From Leifsonia sp. Root227 (GTDB taxonomy: Bacteria; Actinomycetota; Actinomycetes; Actinomycetales; Microbacteriaceae), in assembly GCF_001428745.1 (NCBI RefSeq), contig NZ_LMIO01000002.1:186001-250000 (forward strand): DNA of 64,000 bases, written 5' to 3'. Both the position numbers and the translations under genes were made by a program. Within the stretch, counting starts at the first letter, position 1; the number at the start of each line of letters is the position of its first letter. The notes under the pieces were generated by a model. It was not told the origin of the DNA and ran no database searches. It saw nothing but the letters and a program-made list of their open reading frames with translations. Below, in pieces: positions 1-8,186 of this stretch.

Positions 1-171
1 GTGGTCGGCGCCAAGGAGGCCGCGATCAAGATCGACCCCGACCTCGCGGACAACCAGCTCATCTTCCCCGACGACAGCACCCTCTCGAACGCGCACATCT
101 TCCGCACCCTCACCCCGGCAGAGGAGCAGAAGTACCAGGCGGCGTTCCAGAAGGTCATCCTGGGCGCCTGA
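1..171 (+). CDS. Extracellular substrate-binding protein of a polyamine-type ABC transporter, C-terminal end only
   Basis: Frame 1 is open from the window edge to a TGA at 169-171 and gives 56 residues, ending with TLTPAEEQKYQAAF. The next gene is a PotA-type ATPase whose ATG (171) overlaps this stop by one base, followed by two permeases, which is the usual polyamine transporter order. The C-terminal helix fits a PotD-like periplasmic-type binding protein that would deliver substrate to the permeases outside the membrane. The assignment rests mainly on the neighbours because most of the protein lies outside the window. Iron or thiamine binding proteins of the same superfamily remain possible. 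Confidence 0.7.
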   Translation: MVGAKEAAIKIDPDLADNQLIFPDDSTLSNAHIFRTLTPAEEQKYQAAFQKVILGA

Positions 172-1370
172 TGGCACGCGGAGCGTTCGCCGAGTCCGGC
201 GCCGACCTGCAACTGGTCGGGATCAAGAAGCGGTTCCCCGGGTTCACAGCGATCGAGAACCTCGACCTGACCATCCCGGCAGGCTCGTTCTTCGCACTGC
301 TCGGGCCGAGTGGATGCGGGAAGACCACCACTCTGCGCCTCGTCGCCGGCCTGGAGGAGCCGACAGAGGGCCAGATCATCATCGGCGGCAAGGACGTCAC
401 CAAGACCAAGCCGTTCCAGCGACCGGTCAACACGGTGTTCCAGAGCTACGCCCTGTTCCCGCACATGACCATCCTGGAGAACGTCGCCTTCGGGCTTCGC
501 CGCCGCAAGATCGGCGATCCTGTCACGAAGGCGCACGAGGCGCTGCGGCTGGTCGAGCTCGACCATCTCGCCGCGCGCAGGCCGGCGCAGCTCTCCGGCG
601 GCCAGCAGCAGCGCGTCGCGCTCGCCCGAGCCGTGGTCAACCGTCCTGCCCTGCTGCTCCTGGACGAGCCGCTCGGCGCTCTCGACCTGAAACTGCGGCG
701 CCAGATGCAGCTCGAGCTGAAGTCGATCCAGACCGAGGTCGGCCTCACCTTCGTGCACGTCACGCACGACCAGGAGGAGGCCATGACCATGGCAGACACC
801 GTCGCCGTGATGAACAAGGGCGAGATCGAGCAGATGGGCGCGCCCGCCGTGCTCTACGAGCTGCCGGCCACCGTGTTCGTCGCCAACTTCCTCGGCCAGT
901 CGAACCTGTTCGTCGGCCCGATCCTGGATGGCGGAGGGGACGTCCTCGGCGTCGACGTCGCGGGCCAGCGCATCCAGGTGCCGCGCTCACGTGCCCAGCG
1001 CAACACCGGAAACGTCACGGTCGGCGTCCGTCCGGAGAAGCTGACGCTGCACCCTGACCCCTCCGGCATCCCGTCCGGGGCGAACCTGCTCGGCCCCGGC
1101 CGTGTGATCGACGTCTCGTTCAGCGGCGTGAGTACTCAGTACCTGGTGGATGTGCCTGGGGCCGGAACGATCGTGGTCTTCGCGCAGAACCTCTCCAGCG
1201 GACCCGTCGCCTCCCTGGGCGGAGAGGTGTGGATCGCCTGGGACCCGTCGCACACCTTCGTGCTCGCCGACGAGCCGCCGGCGGACGGCAGGTTCGCGGA
1301 CGACTCCGACACCCAGATGATCGCGACCCAGGTCAAGGAGCGCATGCTGACGGAGCTCGAGGAGGCCTGA
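171..1370 (+). CDS. potA: Spermidine/putrescine-type ABC transporter ATP-binding protein
   Basis: A 399-residue ATPase that powers import by the two membrane proteins encoded next. Visible motifs are Walker A GPSGCGKT (about residues 45-52), a Q-loop at [10 protein letters not shown] (about 89-98), the signature [12 protein letters not shown] (about 142), Walker B ending [12 protein letters not shown] (about 160) and the H-loop THDQEEA. The C-terminal ~130 residues form a TOBE-type regulatory domain, as in the MalK/PotA group. The ATG overlaps the upstream stop, and its own TGA overlaps the next ATG at 1370, so translation is probably coupled along the operon. The family is certain. Polyamine specificity is inferred from the whole operon. 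Confidence 0.88.
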   Translation: MARGAFAESGADLQLVGIKKRFPGFTAIENLDLTIPAGSFFALLGPSGCGKTTTLRLVAGLEEPTEGQIIIGGKDVTKTKPFQRPVNTVFQSYALFPHMTILENVAFGLRRRKIGDPVTKAHEALRLVELDHLAARRPAQLSGGQQQRVALARAVVNRPALLLLDEPLGALDLKLRRQMQLELKSIQTEVGLTFVHVTHDQEEAMTMADTVAVMNKGEIEQMGAPAVLYELPATVFVANFLGQSNLFVGPILDGGGDVLGVDVAGQRIQVPRSRAQRNTGNVTVGVRPEKLTLHPDPSGIPSGANLLGPGRVIDVSFSGVSTQYLVDVPGAGTIVVFAQNLSSGPVASLGGEVWIAWDPSHTFVLADEPPADGRFADDSDTQMIATQVKERMLTELEEA

Positions 1371-2293
1371 TGGCGCTCGCTGCCTTCTCGACGGCCGCGC
1401 CGCCGACCCAGGATCAGGAGCCTGCGCAGCGCCGCAGGAGCGGCATCGCCCTGGTGCTGCTGCTGCCCGGCGTGCTGTACCTGGTGCTGTTCTTCCTCAC
1501 GCCGCTGGTCTCGCTGATCATCACGTCGTTCCAGACCCCGGTCGTCGACGGCGACATCGGCCAGTACCAGGCCGCCTTCCAGTGGCAGAACTACACGGAT
1601 GCGATCGCCGAGTACTGGCCGCAGATCATCCGGTCGTTCGTCTACGCGATCATCGCCACGGCGGCCGCCCTGGTGATCAGCTACCCGCTGGCGTACTTCA
1701 TCGGCGTGAAGGTGCGGAAGTACCCCCTGGTGCAGAACCTGCTGATGACCCTCGTCATCGCGCCGTTCTTCATCAGCTTCCTGCTCCGCACGCTGGCCTG
1801 GAAGCAACTGCTCTCCGACGACTCCTGGTTCACCAGCTCGCTGAAGGCGCTGTCGATCCTGCCTCCGGACGCGCACGTCACCGGCACGGCGTTCTCTGTC
1901 ATCTTCGGTCTGACGTACAACTTCATCCCGTTCATGACCCTGCCGCTCTACTCGACGCTGGAGCGGCTGGACGTCCGCTATCTCGAAGCCGGCTCCGACC
2001 TGTACGCGAGCGCGTGGACGACGTTCCGCAAGATCACCATCCCGCTGTCGATGCCCGGCATCGTGTCAGGGACGCTGCTGACGTTCATCCCCGCTGCCGG
2101 TGACTACATCAACGCCTCTCAGGACTTCCTCGGCGGCGCGGACACCTCGATGATCGGCAACGTCATCGAGACCAACTTCCTGGTGCTGCAGAACTATCCG
2201 ACGGCCGCGGCGATGTCCGTGGTGCTGATGGCGGTCATCCTGGTGATCGTCGGCGTGTATGTGAAGCGCAGCGGAACGGAGGACCTGCTGTGA
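1370..2293 (+). CDS. potB: ABC transporter permease, PotB-like
   Basis: A 307-residue membrane protein with about six hydrophobic segments. The EAA loop that docks the ATPase is visible as LEAGSDLYASAWTTFRKI near residue 207. The ATG at 1370 overlaps the stop of the ATPase gene, and the reading frame could be extended upstream to 1229, but that would overlap potA completely. The first ~20 residues are polar, then a transmembrane segment rich in Leu and Val follows. It should pair with the next permease to form the channel for a polyamine or related cation. Confidence 0.87.
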   Translation: MALAAFSTAAPPTQDQEPAQRRRSGIALVLLLPGVLYLVLFFLTPLVSLIITSFQTPVVDGDIGQYQAAFQWQNYTDAIAEYWPQIIRSFVYAIIATAAALVISYPLAYFIGVKVRKYPLVQNLLMTLVIAPFFISFLLRTLAWKQLLSDDSWFTSSLKALSILPPDAHVTGTAFSVIFGLTYNFIPFMTLPLYSTLERLDVRYLEAGSDLYASAWTTFRKITIPLSMPGIVSGTLLTFIPAAGDYINASQDFLGGADTSMIGNVIETNFLVLQNYPTAAAMSVVLMAVILVIVGVYVKRSGTEDLL

Positions 2294-3168
2294 GCACCAC
2301 CACGACCACGACGCGCCCGTCTGGCCAGGCGGCCCGGCCGGGCCCGAACCGCCCGGCGCGCCCTGCGCGGTTCCGCTTCAAGGGTCTCGGCCTCGGCGTC
2401 TACGCGTTCCTCGCGCTGGCGTTCCTGCTCATCCCGATCGTCTACACGTTCATCTACTCGTTCAACGACGCGCTCAAGAACAACATCGCCTGGCGCGGGT
2501 TCACCTTCCGCAACTGGACGAACGTGTGCGACGCGGCAGGGATCTGCGACGCGTTCATGGCGAGCATCATCATCGGCATCATCGCGACGGTCGTCGCCAC
2601 GGTGCTCGGCACGATGATCGCGATCGCCCTGATGCGCTACCGGTTCCGTTTCCGCTCGCAGACCAGCCTGCTGCTGTTCCTGCCGATGGCGAGCCCGGAG
2701 GTCGTGCTCGGCGCCGGGCTCGCGGCCCAGTTCCTCAGCCTGGGCGTGAACAAGGGGTTCGGCACCATCATCATCGCCCACGTGATGTTCTGCATCAGCT
2801 TCGTGGTGGTCACGGTGAAGGCGCGCGTCGCGAGCCTCGACCCCGCGCTGGAGGAGGCCGGCCGCGACCTCTACGGCTCTCCGGTCGCGGTGTTCTGGCG
2901 GATAACGTTCCCGCTGCTGCTCCCCGGCATCCTGTCGGCGGCGCTGCTGTCGTTCTCGCTCAGCTTCGACGACTTCATCATCACCAACTTCAATGCGGGC
3001 GCCGTCACCACGTTCCCGATGTACATCTACATCGCGGCGTCGCGCGGCATCCCAGCGCAGGCGAATGTGATCGCGTCCGCGGTGTTCATCATCACGATCC
3101 TCGTGGTGCTGATCACCCAGCTCACGGCGGCCGCCCGCGCGAAGCGGCTGGCCAAGTACGTGGGCTGA
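2290..3168 (+). CDS. potC: ABC transporter permease, PotC-like
   Basis: A 292-residue permease starting with GTG at 2290, where GTGA overlaps the stop of potB. The N-terminal ~35 residues are a Thr/Pro/Arg-rich tail, followed by six probable transmembrane helices. The EAA motif reads LEEAGRDLYGSPVAVFWRI near residue 195, and LSFSLSFDDFIITNF is typical of PotC/PotI proteins. It is the last gene of the operon; a perfect 13-bp hairpin follows at 3194. Together with the preceding genes it makes a complete importer. Confidence 0.88.
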   Translation: MSTTTTTTRPSGQAARPGPNRPARPARFRFKGLGLGVYAFLALAFLLIPIVYTFIYSFNDALKNNIAWRGFTFRNWTNVCDAAGICDAFMASIIIGIIATVVATVLGTMIAIALMRYRFRFRSQTSLLLFLPMASPEVVLGAGLAAQFLSLGVNKGFGTIIIAHVMFCISFVVVTVKARVASLDPALEEAGRDLYGSPVAVFWRITFPLLLPGILSAALLSFSLSFDDFIITNFNAGAVTTFPMYIYIAASRGIPAQANVIASAVFIITILVVLITQLTAAARAKRLAKYVG

Positions 3169-3193
3169 TCCCCTGAAGACCCCCAAAGGCGAA

Positions 3194-3224
3194 ACGGCCC
3201 GGCAGCACCCAGCTGCCGGGCCGT
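3194..3224. terminator. Bidirectional hairpin terminator between potC and the ecfT gene
   Basis: A perfect 13-bp inverted repeat (3194-3206 and 3212-3224, ACGGCCCGGCAGC and its complement) closes a 5-nt loop. It lies 25 bp after the potC stop and 25 bp after the stop of the convergent ecfT gene, so it can serve both transcripts. No U-tract follows, which is common in actinobacteria. Confidence 0.8.
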
Positions 3225-3249
3225 AACGTCGTTCAGAGCGTCTGAACGT

Positions 3250-4050
3250 TCAGAACAGGGCGCCAGGCCCCCGCAACACTCCGGATGCGCCTGCCGCGGC
3301 CAGGATCGCGCCGAGCGTCACGAGCACCACGATCGCGAACCACACGTCTGCGCGACCGAGCGGCACCGGCTGCCAGACGGTCCGTGGCGTGCGTCCGAGC
3401 CCGCGCAGTTCGAGGGTGTGCGCGACGCGCTCCCCGCGGCGGATCGAGCCGACGAGCAGCGCGAACACCGACGCGACCAGTCGCCGCAGGCGTGCCGTCG
3501 GGCGTCCCGTGCGTCCGAGCGGGCATCGGACGAGCTGCGCCTGCCGGATGGTCGTCCACTCGGCGCCGAGGTCCTGCAGCATCCGGTAGCCGGCGAGGAT
3601 CGCGTATGCGACGCGCACGTTCAGTCTCGCCTGCTGATGCAGGCTGTTGACGAGGGCGACGCCGTCCGTCGAGGAGAGGAACGCGACCGCGAGCAGCCCG
3701 GTGAGCATGGTGCGCCCTGCGAGCGCGAGGCCGACGAGGATTCCTTCCGAGGTGACCCTGAGCATCCCGGCCTGCCAAAGCACCTCGCCCGGCCGGGTGA
3801 GCACGTTCACGACGAACACGCTGAACGCGAAAAGCAGGAACGGGGCGAGCGAGCGGGCGAGGGATGCGACGGGCATCCTGGCGCCGATGGCCGTGGCGGC
3901 GAAGGCGACGAGGAACAGCACGGAGGGGGTCACGGGATCGAGCACGAACATCACGGTGAGCGACACCACGAGCATCAGCAGCAGCTTCACGCTCGGGTTG
4001 CGCCGCGCGAGCGGGGAGTCGGACACCGTGCGCGCGAATGCGGCGTTCAC
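3250..4050 (-). CDS. ykoC: ECF transporter transmembrane (T) component, YkoC-like
   Basis: A 266-residue CbiQ/EcfT-family membrane protein, the energy-coupling scaffold that joins the S component to the ATPase. Several hydrophobic segments lie in the first half, and the conserved coupling region is near SIRRGERVAHTLELRGLG, which holds the Ala/Glu-Arg-Gly type motif of T components. GTG at 4050 is chosen because GTGA overlaps the stop of the upstream ATPase gene. It is the last gene of the ykoFEDC-type operon, under the TPP riboswitch at 7029-7114. The protein should act in uptake of thiamine or its hydroxymethylpyrimidine precursor. Confidence 0.85.
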   Translation of the reverse strand: MNAAFARTVSDSPLARRNPSVKLLLMLVVSLTVMFVLDPVTPSVLFLVAFAATAIGARMPVASLARSLAPFLLFAFSVFVVNVLTRPGEVLWQAGMLRVTSEGILVGLALAGRTMLTGLLAVAFLSSTDGVALVNSLHQQARLNVRVAYAILAGYRMLQDLGAEWTTIRQAQLVRCPLGRTGRPTARLRRLVASVFALLVGSIRRGERVAHTLELRGLGRTPRTVWQPVPLGRADVWFAIVVLVTLGAILAAAGASGVLRGPGALF

Positions 4051-5693
4051 GACGAGACCCGCGCGCGGTCGACGGCGGCGACGGCCTCGCGCAGCTGCCA
4101 GGCCGTCTCGCAGCGCCCAGCGAACCAGCGGAGCAGCCGGGACGGATGCACGCCGGCCGCTTCGAGCAGGTCCGGTCGCCGCAGGGCGGTGAGCAGGTCG
4201 CCGTCGTAGAGCACGCCGCCGTCCGCGATCACGATCACCCGGTCGGCCAGTGCGGCGACCACGCGGAGGTCGTGGCTCGCGAACAGCACGGCCCGCCCTC
4301 CGGCCGCGGTCTCGCGGAGTACGTCGGCGACGGTTGCGGTGTCGCGGCGGTCGAGCCCGAACGTCGGTTCGTCGGCCAGCAGCACGGAGCGTCCGTGCGC
4401 GAGCATCGCCGCGAGGCTCAGCCGCCGCTTCTCGCCTCCGGAGAGCTGATGCGGATGCCGGTGCGCGAGGGAGGAGAGGCGGTGTCTGGCCAGCGTGCGC
4501 GCGACATCCAGGCGCTGGACGTCGCGTGCATCCAGGCCGTGCACGAGCTCGCGCTCGACGGTGCCGGCGATGAACTGGTGCTCCGGGTTCTGGAAGACGA
4601 GCCCGGGCCGCTCTCCGTCGAGCCGCCCGGCGAGCGGGCGGAGCAGCCCGGCGAGGGTGCGAAGCACCGTCGACTTGCCAGCACCGTTCGCGCCGAGCAC
4701 GGCGACGATCTCCCCGGCGTGCATGGCGAGGTCGACGTCTCCGACCACGGGAGAGCTCCGATGGCCGACGCTCAGCGCGCTGGCGGTGAGGAGCGGCGCA
4801 CCGAGCGGGCCGGCGGCGTCCTCCGTCGCGGGTCCGTCGTCCGTCCGGACCGGGATGCACGACTCCAGGAAGGCGTCGAACGTCCCGTCGGCCAGCCGCC
4901 CTGCCAGGCCGGTGACGGCCTGCAGCTCGGTGTCGAGCGGCAGCCAGCAGCCGAGGGCGTGCAGGGTCGCCGCGTTGGCGGAGAGGACATCGGCGGTCGG
5001 GCCGTCCATCAGCACCGTCCCATCGTCGCCAATGGCGACGGCGCGCTCCGGCAGGCCGGACACCCCGGCGTCGCCGGCGAACTCGTCGAGCCGGTGCTCG
5101 ACCAGCACGACGGCGGGGCGCGTCTCTCGCACGGCGGCGTCGACCGCCTGCCGCACCGCGTGCACGCCCCGCGCATCCAGCATCGAGGTCGGCTCGTCGA
5201 GCAGGAGCACGGCCGGGTGCGCGACGACGGCTGCAGCGAGAGCGACCCGCTGCAACTCGCCGCCCGACAGCTCGGCCGTGGCGCACCCGGCCAGCGCCGT
5301 CGCTCCCGCAGTGCGGAGGGCAGCGAGCACGCGGTCGTGGATCTCGGCGGGGGGAACGGCCGCGTTCTCCAGGACCAGGGCGAGCTCCGCATCCACCTGG
5401 GGCAGGCAGACGCCGGCCGACGGGTCCTGGCCGACAGCGCCGATGATGGGGGAGCGGTCCACGACGGGGCTCGCTTCTGTGACGCTGTCGCCGATCCGCA
5501 CGGCGCCGTCGAGCGTGGCGTTGACGCTGTGCGGGATGCTGCCGGAGAGCACCTGCAGCAGCGTCGACTTGCCGGAGCCCGACGGCCCGAACACCAGCAC
5601 CCGCTCTCCAGCCCCGACCACGAGATCGACGCCGCGCAGCACGGGATGCTCCTGTCGCGCATACCGGACGCCGACGCCGTCGACGGCGATCAC
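4047..5693 (-). CDS. ykoD: Fused double ATPase of an ECF transporter, YkoD-like
   Basis: One 548-residue chain carries two ABC ATPase halves. The first has Walker A GPSGSGKST near residue 36, signature LSGGELQRVALA and Walker B VLLLDEPTSMLD. The second has Walker A GANGAGKST near residue 330, signature LSGGEKRRLSLA and VLLADEPTFGLD. Two-domain YkoD proteins are known for the thiamine-related YkoEDC transporters. The GTG start at 5693 overlaps the stop of ykoE by GTGA. The ATPase would energise import through the S component encoded upstream and the T component encoded downstream. Confidence 0.88.
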   Translation of the reverse strand: MIAVDGVGVRYARQEHPVLRGVDLVVGAGERVLVFGPSGSGKSTLLQVLSGSIPHSVNATLDGAVRIGDSVTEASPVVDRSPIIGAVGQDPSAGVCLPQVDAELALVLENAAVPPAEIHDRVLAALRTAGATALAGCATAELSGGELQRVALAAAVVAHPAVLLLDEPTSMLDARGVHAVRQAVDAAVRETRPAVVLVEHRLDEFAGDAGVSGLPERAVAIGDDGTVLMDGPTADVLSANAATLHALGCWLPLDTELQAVTGLAGRLADGTFDAFLESCIPVRTDDGPATEDAAGPLGAPLLTASALSVGHRSSPVVGDVDLAMHAGEIVAVLGANGAGKSTVLRTLAGLLRPLAGRLDGERPGLVFQNPEHQFIAGTVERELVHGLDARDVQRLDVARTLARHRLSSLAHRHPHQLSGGEKRRLSLAAMLAHGRSVLLADEPTFGLDRRDTATVADVLRETAAGGRAVLFASHDLRVVAALADRVIVIADGGVLYDGDLLTALRRPDLLEAAGVHPSRLLRWFAGRCETAWQLREAVAAVDRARVSS

Positions 5694-6313
5694 CTGGCCG
5701 CCGCCGCGTCCCGTCCGATGGCGAAGTTGTCGACCGCGCCCGTGCGCGCGATCGCCAGCACGAGCACCTTGGCGAGCAGGCCGCCGACGATGGCGCCGGA
5801 GAGCACCTGGATCACGAATCTCGTCCAGAACAGATCGGTGCCGTACCAGCCCGACCGGAACGCCGAGTAGAAGAACACCGCGCCGGCGCCCAGCGCGCCG
5901 GACAGCATGTACCGCACCCAGCCGTAGCTCCGGTAGCGTCCGGCCGCGAACGGCAGCTCGCTTCCCGCGCCCTGGATGGCCGCGGCGATCAGCAGCGTCG
6001 GCCCGACCGCCGAGCCGAGGAACACCACCTCGATCACCGAGGCGATCACCTCGGAGACGATCCCGGCGAACGGCCGCCGCACGATCGCGATGGCGAGAGG
6101 GGCCACCAGCAGCCAGCCGCCGAGCAGCACGTGCTGCACGAGATCGCCGAACGGCCCTGCCAGCGCGGACAGGGTGATCCAGCCCTGCACCAGCGCCCAG
6201 TAGAGGAAGCCGAAAACCACCCCGAGCACGACGACGAGCATGAGGTCGCGCAGCGACCACCTGGTCGCGCTGCCGGGCGCAGCGGTGCCGGGTGCAGCGG
6301 TGTCGCCGCTCAT
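5690..6313 (-). CDS. ykoE: ECF transporter substrate-binding (S) component, YkoE-like
   Basis: A 207-residue integral membrane protein with about five or six hydrophobic segments after a short polar N-terminus rich in Ala, Gly and Pro. The run SLRDLMLVVVLGVVFGFLYW and the later GSELPFAAGRYRSYGW segment fit the YkoE family of S components, which bind hydroxymethylpyrimidine or thiamine. The ATG at 6313 overlaps the ykoF stop (ATGA), and its stop overlaps the GTG of the ATPase. The TPP riboswitch upstream strongly supports a thiamine-related substrate. Confidence 0.87.
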   Translation of the reverse strand: MSGDTAAPGTAAPGSATRWSLRDLMLVVVLGVVFGFLYWALVQGWITLSALAGPFGDLVQHVLLGGWLLVAPLAIAIVRRPFAGIVSEVIASVIEVVFLGSAVGPTLLIAAAIQGAGSELPFAAGRYRSYGWVRYMLSGALGAGAVFFYSAFRSGWYGTDLFWTRFVIQVLSGAIVGGLLAKVLVLAIARTGAVDNFAIGRDAAAAR

Positions 6314-6954
6314 CGGCCCGCCTCCGCGGTGCGGGCGATGCTCGGGCTGTTCACGGACACGGTGGCGTGCGTCGTCACGTGCGCGACGGTACGGCCGACG
6401 CTCGCCCACGCCGCAGTGATGGTCGTGAGGATGTCCGCGACATCGCCGGAGAGCCTGGTGACGTAGTGGTCGCTGTCGACGAACGTCCCGCTCGCCTTCG
6501 CGTCTTCGATGGCCGCGTAGATGTCGCGCATGTGGTCGGCGCTGCGCTCGGGACTGCCGTGGTCGTCCAGCGGGTACAGCGCCCACTGGGCGACCGCTTC
6601 CACGCCCGTCGTCGGCACGGTCAGGGGAGCGTCGGAGAAGACCGGAGGGCGGTCCGGCCGCTCGCAGGTGATCTCGCCTGGGCAGCCGCGGGAGAGCATG
6701 ACGTTGGCGACCACGTGGCGGCCGCCGCGCGACGCGGCGGCGATCAGGCCGCTGACGTAACGAGCGATGTCCTGCTCGGCCCCGGTGAACCAGGTGCTGA
6801 CGGGGTCGGTCTCGACGGTCAGACCGTCGCGCGGCGTCTCGGCGATGGCGCCCAGGATGACGTCGACGAAGTCGTCGGCCATCACCGAGAGCGTGATGCG
6901 TCCGCCGACACCGAATTCGCGCGGCTCGACGGATGGGGTGGGTTCGTTGTGCAC
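6310..6954 (-). CDS. ykoF: YkoF-like thiamine/HMP-binding protein
   Basis: A 214-residue soluble protein of the YkoF family, which in Bacillus binds thiamine and hydroxymethylpyrimidine in the cytoplasm. Two related halves are visible: GGRITLSVMADDFVDVILGA near residue 15 and a second region near DSDHYVTRLSGDVADILTTI, consistent with the tandem YkoF fold. It starts with GTG at 6954 after an AGGAAGG ribosome site and is the first gene behind the TPP riboswitch. The order ykoF-ykoE-ykoD-ykoC matches the known operon. Confidence 0.87.
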   Translation of the reverse strand: MHNEPTPSVEPREFGVGGRITLSVMADDFVDVILGAIAETPRDGLTVETDPVSTWFTGAEQDIARYVSGLIAAASRGGRHVVANVMLSRGCPGEITCERPDRPPVFSDAPLTVPTTGVEAVAQWALYPLDDHGSPERSADHMRDIYAAIEDAKASGTFVDSDHYVTRLSGDVADILTTITAAWASVGRTVAHVTTHATVSVNSPSIARTAEAGR

Positions 6955-7028
6955 TGTCGTGCCCTTCCTGTCGGAGGTGGGGCACGGGAAACGCCGGCGC
7001 GCGGGCGCGCACCGACATGCGAGAAATC

Positions 7029-7114
7029 AGCCTCCCTGCGCTGGCATGATCCAGATCAGGTTCGACGGTCGAAGCGTGTGACGCTTCCTCTCAGCCCGGT
7101 TCACCGGACTCCCG
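7029..7114 (-). promoter_or_regulatory. TPP riboswitch controlling the ykoFEDC operon
   Basis: Read on the minus strand, the region contains the hallmark thi-box pieces: CTGAGAGG near 7094-7087, ACCTGATCTGGATCATGCC near 7061-7043 and the closing CGCAGGGAGGC at about 7040-7030. The P1 partner GGGAGTCC starts at 7113. It lies about 75 nt ahead of the ykoF start, so high thiamine pyrophosphate would switch off uptake genes, probably by hiding the ykoF ribosome site because no terminator is seen in between. Confidence 0.95.
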
Positions 7115-7150
7115 TGTTCGTGACCACCCTAGCGTGGTCACGAACACGGG
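7111..7150. terminator. Perfect 17-bp palindrome between ansA and the riboswitch
   Basis: The arms 7111-7127 and 7134-7150 are exact complements (CCCGTGTTCGTGACCAC) with a 6-nt loop. It stands 40 bp after the asparaginase stop and can terminate that transcript. On the minus strand its loop region also contains a TAGGGT box (7131-7126) placed correctly to start the riboswitch RNA, so it may double as a promoter or operator. Confidence 0.65.
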
Positions 7151-7190
7151 TGCACGACGGCACCGGGTGCACGACGGAACCGGATGCGCA

Positions 7191-8186
7191 TCAGGCGTAC
7201 GACGCGCGGATCTCCCCGACCTGCACGCCGCGGCCGAGCACGGCGAGGTCGAGCCGGGGTGCGACCGCCGCGACCGCTTCGCGCTCGACGGCGCCCGCGT
7301 CGGCCAGCAGGGACAGCGCGACGATGGTCGCCGCCCGCAGGCTGCCGTCGAGGACCTTGAGCGCGACCGAGGTGCCATCCGGCGCCGCCATGACCATCAC
7401 GCCCTCCGCGCCGAGCTTGGCGAAGATGCCGAGCTCGTCGATCACGATGGTGTTTGCGCGGCCGGGGCCGTCGATGGCCCAGCCGTTGGCGAGCACGGCG
7501 TTCTTGAGGCTCGCGGCGTTGCGGTAGAGCGCGAACGGGGAGCCGTCAGACGCCGTCGCGATGCGCTGGATGCCGCGGGCGAGGGTGCTGAGCGCCATCG
7601 CGAAGACCGGGGCGCCGCATCCGTCGACGCCGGTCGCGACGACCTTGTCCCCTGTCAGCCGCTCGACCACATCCCGCACCTGCTGCTGCATCGGGTGCTG
7701 CGGGTCGAGATAGCTCTCAGTCGGCCAGCCGTTGACCATGCAGGCGAGCAGCATCGCGGCGTGCTTGCCAGAGCAGTTCATGAACAGCGGGCGCTTCACT
7801 TCGCCTGCGCGGATCGCGTCGTCTCGCGCCGCCGAGTCGAGCGGCCAGTCGTTCGGGCACTGCAGAGCGTCCTCGGTGAGCTGCGCCTGTGCCAGCAGGC
7901 CGCGCACGACGGACAGGTGCGCGGGCGTTCCACCGTGGCTGGCCGTTGCCAGCACAGCGGCGGCACCCTCCAGCGGGACGCCGGAGCCCATGACCGCGAT
8001 GGCCTGGAACGGCTTCAGACTCGACCGGGGGAACACGGGGGCGTCCGGTGCGCCGAGCGACCGGACGACGGCGCCGTCCGGGCCGAGCACGATGGCGGAG
8101 CCGAGGTGGCGGGACTCGACGAACCCGCTGCGCTCGACCACAGCCAGCTCGACGGCCTCGTGTCCGGTGAAGACCGCGGGGCTCAC
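7191..8186 (-). CDS. L-asparaginase II-type (AnsA-like) protein
   Basis: A 331-residue member of the asparaginase II family distinct from the classic E. coli type, found in rhizobia and actinobacteria. It would hydrolyse asparagine to aspartate and ammonia in the cytoplasm. Diagnostic segments are FPRSSLKPFQA near residue 50, ATASHGGTPAH, MNCSGKHAAML with the conserved Ser-Gly-Lys, and GVDGCGAPVFA. GTG at 8186 is used because it overlaps the stop of the upstream aminotransferase gene (GTGA), indicating translational coupling. The pairing with gabT suggests a small amino-acid nitrogen-recovery operon; this is an inference. Confidence 0.85.
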   Translation of the reverse strand: MSPAVFTGHEAVELAVVERSGFVESRHLGSAIVLGPDGAVVRSLGAPDAPVFPRSSLKPFQAIAVMGSGVPLEGAAAVLATASHGGTPAHLSVVRGLLAQAQLTEDALQCPNDWPLDSAARDDAIRAGEVKRPLFMNCSGKHAAMLLACMVNGWPTESYLDPQHPMQQQVRDVVERLTGDKVVATGVDGCGAPVFAMALSTLARGIQRIATASDGSPFALYRNAASLKNAVLANGWAIDGPGRANTIVIDELGIFAKLGAEGVMVMAAPDGTSVALKVLDGSLRAATIVALSLLADAGAVEREAVAAVAPRLDLAVLGRGVQVGEIRASYA

